Origin: Kitasatospora sp. MMS16-BH015
Lineage (GTDB): Bacteria; Actinomycetota; Actinomycetes; Streptomycetales; Streptomycetaceae
Assembly: GCF_002943525.1 (NCBI RefSeq)
Contig: NZ_CP025394.1
Span: forward strand, 5,084,001 to 5,148,000
Direction: 5' to 3'
DNA length: 64,000 bases
Part shown: piece by piece, positions 26,319 through 33,224 of the stretch
How positions within the stretch are numbered: the stretch's first letter is position 1
Layout: each line of letters begins with the position of its first letter
Notes under the pieces: model-generated
What the model saw: the letters and a program-made list of their open reading frames with translations, nothing else
The model's database searches: none
What the model was told of the DNA's origin: nothing
Translations under genes and position numbers: made by a program

Positions 26319-27977
26319 TCAGGCCACCCGCGGGCGGGTGGCGGGGCCGTGCAGACCGACCCGCAGCAGGGAACGGACCGTCACCAGCAGCATCAGCCCG
26401 ACCACCCCGGCGGCGACCGCCAGGCCCAGCGTGCCGTTCAGCGGCAGCACGATGCCGAGACCGCCCCCGGCCACCCAGCAGAGCTGCAGCGCCGTTTCCG
26501 AGCGGGCGAAGGCGGAGGTGCGGACGGCCTCGGGCACGTCCCGCTGGATCAGCGCGTCCAGCGCCAGCTTGCCCAGCGAGGCGGCCACCCCGGAGACGCC
26601 GGCGACCAGCGCGACGGTGAGCAGGCTGTACCAGAGCGCCGCCGCCGTGGCCGCGCCGGTGGCCAGCAGCAGCATCGCCGTCACCGTCATCTCCGAGCCC
26701 CGGGTGCGCAGCCAGGAGCCGAACACCGAGCCGAGCGCGTTGCCCGCCCCGGCCGCGAAGGCGACGATGCCCAGCGTCGCGGTGGGGGCCAGGCTGCTGA
26801 CCGGGTCGTCGCGCAGCAGGAAGGCCAGGAACATGACCAGGAAACCGACCAGGAAGCGCAGCGCCCCGACCGCCCGCAGGGCCAGGATCACCGAGGGGCC
26901 GACGCTGCGCAGCATCGCCTTGACCGGCGGGGCCTTGGGCTTCTGCGGCGGCTCGGGCGCGTGGTGGTGGCCGAGCAGGTGGCCGGCGGGGTGCTCCTCG
27001 GCGTGCAGCACGGCGCGCTGCTCGCCCTTGGCGGAGTCCACCTTGTGCGGCAGGTGGAAGGCCATCAGGGTGCCGATCACGAAGACCAGGAAGGCCCCGC
27101 GCAGCGGCCAGCCGGGCCCGATCAGGTGCAGCCCCGCGCCCAGCGGCGCGGCCAGGCCGGTGGCCAGCAGTCCGGCCAGGGTGACCCGGGAGTTGGCCTT
27201 CACCAGGGAGAGCTGCGGGGGCAGAAGCCGGGGCACCACGACGCTGCGCACCACCCCGTACGCCTTGGAGGCGACCAGCACCCCCAGCGCCTCCGGGTAG
27301 AGCGCGAGCCCGCCGTCGGCCACGGTGGAGGCCATCGTCCAGGCGAGCACCGCGCGGACCAGCATCGACATCGCCATCGCGGCCCGGCGACCGTGCGGCA
27401 GCCGGTCGAGCAGCGGGCCGATCACCGGGGCGAGCAGGGCGAAGGGCGCCATGGTGATCAGCAGGTAGAGCGCGACCCGGCCGCGGGCCTCGCCGGTGGG
27501 CACCGAGAAGAAGATGGTGGAGGCCAGCGCGATGGTGATCAGCATGTCGCCGAAGGAGTTCAGCGCGTGCAGCTCGATCAGCTTGGCGAGGCCCGATTCG
27601 CCCGCGCCCTCGGCGGCGGTGGCCCGGCGGATCCGGCGGCCGGTGCCGTTGACCACCTTGCCGGTGCGGGCGCCGGCGGCGGAGGCGCCGCGGATCAGCG
27701 CGTTGCGCCGGGGCTCCTGCTCGGCTTCCTGATCGAGTGCCTCGGTGGCCGCGTCCTCGGTGGCCATGTCCTCGGCGGTCGCGGGCTGCGGAGCGGTTGT
27801 GGACTGCGGAGCGGCTGCGGGCTGCGCGGAGTCCGCCTCCGGCGGGGGCTCGGCGCCGTCCGCAGGGGCGAGAGGGAGGTGCGGTCGCGGCACGGTGCCC
27901 GGCTCCGAAGGGGGCCCGGGTGAGCCGTTCGCCTGCGGGTCGTGCAGTGCGTGCTGCGACGGGTGCTCTTCCGCCAC
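26319..27977 (-). CDS. Major facilitator superfamily transporter
   Basis: A 552-residue membrane protein. About 110 N-terminal cytoplasmic residues are Pro/Ala/Glu-rich and disordered. About twelve hydrophobic helices follow from LIELHALNSFGDMLITIALA onward, with an MFS loop DRLPHGRRAAMAMSM between helices 2 and 3 and a central His-rich cytoplasmic linker (GHLLGHHHAPEPPQ). The start is the GTG at 27977 (VAEEHPSQHALHD). The substrate is unknown. The His-rich linker might bind metal, an inference from composition alone. It is divergent from the DUF3027 gene. Confidence 0.85.
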   Translation of the reverse strand: MAEEHPSQHALHDPQANGSPGPPSEPGTVPRPHLPLAPADGAEPPPEADSAQPAAAPQSTTAPQPATAEDMATEDAATEALDQEAEQEPRRNALIRGASAAGARTGKVVNGTGRRIRRATAAEGAGESGLAKLIELHALNSFGDMLITIALASTIFFSVPTGEARGRVALYLLITMAPFALLAPVIGPLLDRLPHGRRAAMAMSMLVRAVLAWTMASTVADGGLALYPEALGVLVASKAYGVVRSVVVPRLLPPQLSLVKANSRVTLAGLLATGLAAPLGAGLHLIGPGWPLRGAFLVFVIGTLMAFHLPHKVDSAKGEQRAVLHAEEHPAGHLLGHHHAPEPPQKPKAPPVKAMLRSVGPSVILALRAVGALRFLVGFLVMFLAFLLRDDPVSSLAPTATLGIVAFAAGAGNALGSVFGSWLRTRGSEMTVTAMLLLATGAATAAALWYSLLTVALVAGVSGVAASLGKLALDALIQRDVPEAVRTSAFARSETALQLCWVAGGGLGIVLPLNGTLGLAVAAGVVGLMLLVTVRSLLRVGLHGPATRPRVA

Positions 27978-28364
27978 AGAGCCAATCCTGCCTGAGAAAC
28001 GCCCGCGAGACGAGGGAACGCGAGGCGGACCCGCCGACAATCGGAGGTCACGTTCCGGCGTCGTCGGGGTGGTGCGCAGGCACCGGGCTGTCGTCCGCGC
28101 CTGACCGACGGGTAGCCTGCACTACGCGCGTGCACAGCCCGGTGGGCGGCGCGGCCGGTCCACGGACCGGTGCCGAGTCGCGCAGAATAGACCCGAAGAC
28201 GGTACCCAGCGGCACCCGAACCCCGTGACGGCGCCTCCGGCAGGCCCCGAAGCACTCCCCAGAGTCGCTTCCAGGCAGGCCCCGGAGGCTTGATCGACAC
28301 GGAGTGGGCGGTTGTCGCCGCCGGGGCCCGCGAAGCAACAGAGAAGTGGGAGAGAATCGACGCC
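27978..28364. other. Divergent intergenic region, MFS / DUF3027
   Basis: This 387-bp region contains no supported gene. A frame continuous with the DUF3027 gene is open from 28290 but lacks coding character. It should contain promoters for both flanking genes; I could not pick out a convincing one. Confidence 0.45.
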
Positions 28365-29258
28365 GTGAGTGCTGCGATGCGAAGCCGTACCCCTGATCGG
28401 CTCTGTGCCGAGGCCGTCGAACTCGCCCGTCAGGCCGCCGTGGAGGCGGTCGGCGCCGAGGCCGTCGGCGCCCACCTCGGGGTGCAGGCCGAGGGCGAAC
28501 GGGTCGTCACCCACAGCTTCGAGTGCCGGGACGCCGCGTACCGCGGCTGGCACTGGGCCGTGACGGTGGCTCGGGCCGCCCGGGCCAAGAACGTGACCGT
28601 GGACGAGACGGTGCTGCTGCCGGGCCAGGACGCCGTACTGGCCCCGCAGTGGGTGCCGTGGAGCGAGCGGCTGCGGCCGGGCGACCTCGGCCCCGGCGAC
28701 CTGCTGCCCACCGGCGCGGACGACCTGCGCCTGGAGCCGGGCTGGACCGGCGAGGACGAGCCGGCCCCCAACTCGGTGGCCGCCCTCGCGGAGGAGGACG
28801 ACCTGGTCGTCTCCGACTCGCACGTGCAGCCGGCTCCCGCCCGGGCCCGGATCGGCGCCGTCGCCGAGGAGCTCGGCCTGGGCCGCCCCCGGGTGCTCTC
28901 CCGGATGGGCCTGCACCTGGCCGCCGACCGCTGGGAGACCGCCTACGGCCCCCAGACGCCGATGGCCCAGTCCGCCCCGGCGAACTGCAACAGCTGCGGC
29001 TTCCTGGTGCCGATCGGCGGCTCGCTCGGCCAGGCGTTCGGCGTCTGCGGCAACGAGTTCGGTCCGGCCGACGGCCAGGTCGTCTCGCTCGGCTACGGCT
29101 GCGGCGGCCACTCCGAGGCGGCCGTGCTGCCGGCCCCGCCGGTTCCGGCGGAGCTGATCCTGGACGAACTCGTGGTCGAGCCGCTGCAGCTCCACCCGGA
29201 CCGGTCGAGCGGGTCGGTGGAGCCCGATGCCCCGGCCGAGGAGCTCGGACACTCCTGA
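28365..29258 (+). CDS. DUF3027 domain protein
   Basis: A 297-residue protein matching DUF3027: N-terminal RSRTPDRLCAEAVELARQAA, then FECRDAAYRGWHWAVTVARAARAKNVTVDE, and a C-terminal block NCNSCGFLVPIGGSLGQAFG ... GYGCGGHSEA with four cysteines that look like a zinc site. The family is restricted to actinobacteria and its function is unknown. The GTG at 28365 with GGGAGAG upstream is preferred because homologues that I recall start MSAA...RSRTPDRLC. Structured repeat copy B starts 17 bp after its stop codon. Confidence 0.88.
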   Translation: MSAAMRSRTPDRLCAEAVELARQAAVEAVGAEAVGAHLGVQAEGERVVTHSFECRDAAYRGWHWAVTVARAARAKNVTVDETVLLPGQDAVLAPQWVPWSERLRPGDLGPGDLLPTGADDLRLEPGWTGEDEPAPNSVAALAEEDDLVVSDSHVQPAPARARIGAVAEELGLGRPRVLSRMGLHLAADRWETAYGPQTPMAQSAPANCNSCGFLVPIGGSLGQAFGVCGNEFGPADGQVVSLGYGCGGHSEAAVLPAPPVPAELILDELVVEPLQLHPDRSSGSVEPDAPAEELGHS

Positions 29259-29275
29259 TTCGCACTATCCGCAGT

Positions 29276-29443
29276 TGCACTATCAGGGGCGCGGGGAACG
29301 GCGCGGCCAGCCCGGCACTCTGCGGTTGTCTTACGCTGTGAGCCACTTGCACTGTCCGTTGATGGTGCAAGTGGCTCATTGCGGTTGCGGGCAGGTCCGG
29401 TTCCTTCGACCTCGCGCAGTTCCCCGCGCCCCTGGATAGTGCA
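29276..29443. repeat. Structured intergenic repeat, copy B (best preserved)
   Basis: A 168-bp element. Outer arms TGCACTATC (29276-29284) and GATAGTGCA (29435-29443) flank perfect 15-bp arms AGGGGCGCGGGGAAC (29285-29299) and GTTCCCCGCGCCCCT (29419-29433), with one bulged base. In the middle is a perfect 13-bp hairpin (29340-29352 with 29365-29377) with loop TGTCCGTTGATG. Relative to copy A, one stem base pair is swapped on both sides, preserving pairing. It lies between the DUF3027 and sacsin-type ATPase genes. The nested layout suggests an RNA structure or a short mobile element. Confidence 0.85.
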
Positions 29444-29463
29444 TCTGAAGGGACGGCAGTTAA

Positions 29464-32400
29464 GTGGAGCCTCGGATCATCGGCGGCAGCAGCGACGACC
29501 AGATCGCCGACGTGTTCGACACGGCGGGGCTGCGGCACCGGGTGCTGGCGGCGTGGGCGGCGGCCCCGGCGCGGTTCCGGGAGGACGCCAATGCCGAGGA
29601 GGAGCTGGCGCTCGGGGGGTACCGGGACCGGCTGATCGTCGAGCTCGCGCAGAACGCGGCGGATGCCGCGGCCCGGGCCGGCGCCGTGCCCGGGCGGCTG
29701 CGGCTGACGCTGCGGGACGGGGTGCTGGCCGCCGCGAACACCGGGGCGCCGCTGGACGCCGCCGCCGTGGAGTCGCTGTCGACCCTGCGGGCCTCCTCCA
29801 AGCGCTCGGACGAGAGCCCCACCGTCGGGCGGTTCGGGGTCGGCTTCGCGGCCGTGCTGGCCGTCACCGACGAGCCCGCGGTGCTGTGCGGCCACGGCGG
29901 CGTGCGCTGGTCGCTGGCCGAGGCGCGCGAGCTGACGGCGGCCCGGGCGGAGCTCGGCGAGGAGCTGCGGCGGCGCGAGGGGCACGTACCGCTGCTGCGG
30001 CTGCCGCTGCCCGCGGAGGGCACCGCGCCGGAGGGCTACGACACCGTGGTGGTGCTGCCGCTGCGCGACGCGGCGGCCGAGGACCTGACCCGGCGGCTGC
30101 TGGACGAGGTGGACGCGGCGCTGCTGCTCACCCTGCCGGGGCTGGCCGAGGTCGTGGTGGAGACGCCCGAGGGCACCCGCCGGCTGGCTCGCACGGCGGC
30201 CGAGCAGCGACCCGACGGGCTGACCCTGGTGACCGTCACCGATGAGGCCGAGGAGACGATCTGGCAGACCGTCACCCAGGCCGGGGCGATCGCCCCCGAG
30301 CTGCTGGCCGACCGGCCGACCGAGGAGCGGGCCCGGCCGTACTGGTCGGTGACCTGGGCGGTGCCGGTCCGGGCTGACGGCACGCCGCTGCCGCTCACCA
30401 CCACCGCCGTGGTGCACGCGCCCACCCCCAGCGAGGAGCCGCTCGGGGTGCCCGCGCTGCTGATCGCGGGCTACCCGCTGGACTCCACCCGGCGGCACGT
30501 GGCCCCCGGGCCGCTGACCGACTTCCTGACCGCGCGCGCCGCCGAGGCGTACGCCGAGCTGCTGCGCGCCCGGGGCGCGAGCCTCGGCTCGTTGGGGCTG
30601 GTGCCCGGCCCGCTCGGCCAGGGCGCGCTGGACAACGCGCTGCGCGCCGGGATCCTCGCGCTGCTGCCCGAGACGCCCTTCCTGCCGCACCCGGCCCCGG
30701 TCGAGGAGGGCACCCCGGCGCTGCGCCCGCGTGACGCGACGCTGCTGGAGGGTGCCGACCACTCGGTGGTCGAGGCGCTGGCCCCGATCTTCCCCGGCCT
30801 GCTGCCGGCCGGTCTGGAGCGCCGCACCGAGCTGCGGGTGCTCGGCGTGCGGCGGGTGCCGCTGGCCGAGGTGGTCGACCAGCTCGGCGGCCTGGAGCGC
30901 GAGCCGTCCTGGTGGCGCGGGCTGTACTCCGCGCTGGGCGGCGCCGACCCGGAGGCGCTCGGCGCGCTGCCGGTGCCGCTGGCCGACGGGCGCATGGTGA
31001 CCGGCCCGCGCCGGGTGCTGCTGCCCTCCGACCCGGCCGACTGGGCCGGGTACGAGGGCTATCCGGAGACGCTGGCCGAGGCGCTGGGCCTGCTCGACCT
31101 GCGGCTGGCCCACCCGGAGGCCGCCCACCCGCTGCTGGCCAAGCTCGGCGCGGGCACCGCGACCCCCGCCGGGGTGCTCGACACCCCCGAGGTGCGGGCC
31201 GCCGTGGCCCGCTCGCTGGAGCTGGGCGAGGACGACTTCGACGCCGCCGTCGACCTGGCCGACGCCGTGCTGGCCCTGGTCAAGGCGGCCGGCACCACCG
31301 CCGGCGAGCACCCCTGGCTGGCCCGGCTCGCGCTGCCGGACGACGAGGGCGAGCTCTCCCGCGCGGGCGAGCTGATCCTGCCGGACAGCCCGCTGGCCGC
31401 GCTGGCCCGCGAGGAGGACGCCGGCTACGCCGACGATGACCTGCTGGACCGCTGGGGCCCCGAAGTGCTGGCCGCCGCAGGCGTGTTGAGCAGCTTCGTA
31501 CTGGTCCGCGCCGAGGACGTGGTGCTCGACCCGGACGACCTGGAGCGGCTCGACCCGACCGCCCCCGCCGACCGCGCGGCGGGCGGCCGCCCGACCGGCC
31601 TGCTGGACGAGGCCCCCGACGGCCTGGCCGAGTGGTGCGAGGACGCCCTGGAGTCGCTGCACGCCGACCAGGCCGAGCTCGGCGTCCCGCCGGTGGCCGC
31701 CGAACTCCTCGCCGTCCGCGACCTCGACCTGGTCGAGGACGGCGCCTGGCCCGAGGCGCTGGCCCTGCTGGCCCGCCCGCCGTACCGGGAGGCCGTGGTC
31801 AACCCCGTCCGCGCCCTGCTGCCCGACGGCCGCTACGCCGACCTCCCGCCGTACACCGCCTGGTGGCTCCGCGACCACCCCGTCCTGGACGGCCGCGAGC
31901 CCGCCGGCCTGCGCGCGGCCGGCGCCGACCCGCTGCTGCGCGGCCTCTACGACGAGGCCCGCACCACCCTGGACGAGACCTTCCTGCACGCCCTCGGCGT
32001 CCGCACCACGCTCTCCGCGCTGCTCGCCGAGCCGCACGGCGCGGAGGAGCTGCTGGACCGGCTGACCGACCCGGCCTCTGATGTGACGCATCGTCAACTT
32101 CATGGCATCCACACGCAGTTGGCGAGCGTGCCGGTCGACCGCATCGACCCGCTGGACGTGGTGCGCGCGGTGCCGCCGCTCGACCCGGACACCGGCCGCC
32201 GCCCGGAGGGCACCGTGCTGGTCGACGCCACCGAGGCGGTGGTCGCCGACGCGCCGGATCTCGTCGAACTCCTGCACACCCACCCGCTGTTGCCCGTCGC
32301 CCCCGAGCTCGCCGCCGGTCTGGCCGAGCGGCTGCACGTCTCGCTGGCGAGCGAAGTGGCCGGTGGGCGCGTGCTCTCGGAAGGCACCCTGCATCGGACT

Positions 32401-32754
32401 CCGGCGGTGGTACGGGAGTTGCTGCCCGGCTGCCCCGCCGCGTACGAGGAGCACGAGGAGCTGCTGGTCGTCGGCCCCGACGGCGAGGAGGCCGAGATCG
32501 GCTGGCGCTGGGACACCTCGGCCGCCACCCCCGAGGTCCCGTACGACCCGGCCGAGGCCGAAGCCGGCGACGAGGACGACGAGTTCGACGTCCCACCGGT
32601 CCCGGGCCTGCTGCACGCCGCCACCCCGGAGGGCCTGGCGGCCGGCCTGGCCTGGTCGGTGGGGCAGTGGCACCGCCGCTTCGAGGTCCTGGCGGCTCTC
32701 ACCGAGCCCGAGCGGGCTTATGAGCTGCTCGCTGCGCGCGACTTCGAGGGGTAA
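29464..32754 (+). CDS. Sacsin N-terminal ATPase-like domain protein (GHKL/Hsp90-type)
   Basis: A 1096-residue cytoplasmic protein. The N-terminal ~200 residues are a GHKL ATPase related to sacsin and Hsp90: N-box IVELAQNAADAA and glycine box TVGRFGVGFAAVLAV. The remaining ~900 residues are Leu/Ala/Glu-rich with no second catalytic motif that I recognise; DETFLHALGVRTTLSALL and LVGPDGEEAEIGWRWD-like stretches suggest repeated helical modules. The GTG at 29464 gives VEPRIIGGSSDDQIADVFDTAGLR. The likely role is chaperone-like or scaffold ATPase; substrate unknown. It is flanked on both sides by structured repeats B and C. Confidence 0.85.
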   Translation: MEPRIIGGSSDDQIADVFDTAGLRHRVLAAWAAAPARFREDANAEEELALGGYRDRLIVELAQNAADAAARAGAVPGRLRLTLRDGVLAAANTGAPLDAAAVESLSTLRASSKRSDESPTVGRFGVGFAAVLAVTDEPAVLCGHGGVRWSLAEARELTAARAELGEELRRREGHVPLLRLPLPAEGTAPEGYDTVVVLPLRDAAAEDLTRRLLDEVDAALLLTLPGLAEVVVETPEGTRRLARTAAEQRPDGLTLVTVTDEAEETIWQTVTQAGAIAPELLADRPTEERARPYWSVTWAVPVRADGTPLPLTTTAVVHAPTPSEEPLGVPALLIAGYPLDSTRRHVAPGPLTDFLTARAAEAYAELLRARGASLGSLGLVPGPLGQGALDNALRAGILALLPETPFLPHPAPVEEGTPALRPRDATLLEGADHSVVEALAPIFPGLLPAGLERRTELRVLGVRRVPLAEVVDQLGGLEREPSWWRGLYSALGGADPEALGALPVPLADGRMVTGPRRVLLPSDPADWAGYEGYPETLAEALGLLDLRLAHPEAAHPLLAKLGAGTATPAGVLDTPEVRAAVARSLELGEDDFDAAVDLADAVLALVKAAGTTAGEHPWLARLALPDDEGELSRAGELILPDSPLAALAREEDAGYADDDLLDRWGPEVLAAAGVLSSFVLVRAEDVVLDPDDLERLDPTAPADRAAGGRPTGLLDEAPDGLAEWCEDALESLHADQAELGVPPVAAELLAVRDLDLVEDGAWPEALALLARPPYREAVVNPVRALLPDGRYADLPPYTAWWLRDHPVLDGREPAGLRAAGADPLLRGLYDEARTTLDETFLHALGVRTTLSALLAEPHGAEELLDRLTDPASDVTHRQLHGIHTQLASVPVDRIDPLDVVRAVPPLDPDTGRRPEGTVLVDATEAVVADAPDLVELLHTHPLLPVAPELAAGLAERLHVSLASEVAGGRVLSEGTLHRTPAVVRELLPGCPAAYEEHEELLVVGPDGEEAEIGWRWDTSAATPEVPYDPAEAEAGDEDDEFDVPPVPGLLHAATPEGLAAGLAWSVGQWHRRFEVLAALTEPERAYELLAARDFEG

Positions 32755-32759
32755 CCACC

Positions 32760-32933
32760 AGGGGCGCGAGGAACGGCGCGGCCAGCCATACGACTTGCTG
32801 TCGCTTTACACGGTGAGCCAGTTGCACTATCCGATGGGGCGTGCAAGTGACTCTTCGGCGGCAGGTTCAGGTCGGCTTCTTCCGATTTCGCGCAGTTCCC
32901 CGCGCCCCTGGGTGTGCCGTTCCCCGCGCCCCT
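32760..32933. repeat. Structured intergenic repeat, copy C, with duplicated right arm
   Basis: The left arm is AGGGGCGCGAGGAAC (32760-32774, one change). The central hairpin pairs 32815-32827 with 32841-32853 with two mismatches and a loop beginning TATCCGATGG. The right arm GTTCCCCGCGCCCCT is at 32895-32909, with an exact second copy at 32919-32933. The element starts 5 bp after the sacsin-type gene stop codon, and its right part overlaps the 3' coding end of the minus-strand gene at 32867-33220. Confidence 0.82.
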
Positions 32934-33220
32934 TGAAGTGCCGCCCCTGAATGGCTCGCCTTGGCGCGTTGGGTCTCCTTGAGGAGCCTCAAGGCCGCCA
33001 GTTGGTCGCCGATCTGGATCGGCGTCCGCAGGGTGCGGTAGGCCAGGACGGTGCAGGTCAGGCCGATCAGGGCGACGGTCAGGGCGGTGTGGCCCTGGAT
33101 CGGGGGTGGGAGGGCCTCGGCTTCGGCCAGGCAGTGGAGGCCCAGCCAGCTGAGGAAGGCGGCGGTGCCGCCCAGGCAGAATGCGATGAACGCCTCCAGG
33201 TCCCCACCCCTGCGTGCCAC
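32867..33220 (-). CDS. Small membrane protein with repeat-derived C-terminus
   Basis: A 117-residue protein with two hydrophobic helices (AFIAFCLGGTAAFLSWLGLHC and TALTVALIGLTCTVLAYRTL) and a short cytoplasmic part. The last ~30 residues (GAALQGARGTAHPGARGTARN) are encoded by the two right arms of structured repeat C, giving GARGT twice. They are therefore probably not ancestral protein. The GTG at 33220 lies 4 bp after the stop codon of the P-type ATPase gene, so the two are cotranscribed. A role as a small partner of the transporter is possible but unsupported beyond position. Confidence 0.7.
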   Translation of the reverse strand: MARRGGDLEAFIAFCLGGTAAFLSWLGLHCLAEAEALPPPIQGHTALTVALIGLTCTVLAYRTLRTPIQIGDQLAALRLLKETQRAKASHSGAALQGARGTAHPGARGTARNRKKPT

Positions 33221-33224
33221 CTCG

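Noticed and set aside
28507..32673. Very long minus-strand open frame opposite the sacsin-type ATPase gene
   Set aside because: Arg/Gly/Gln-rich shadow protein with no family features; the plus-strand gene has clear ATPase motifs and normal codon use.
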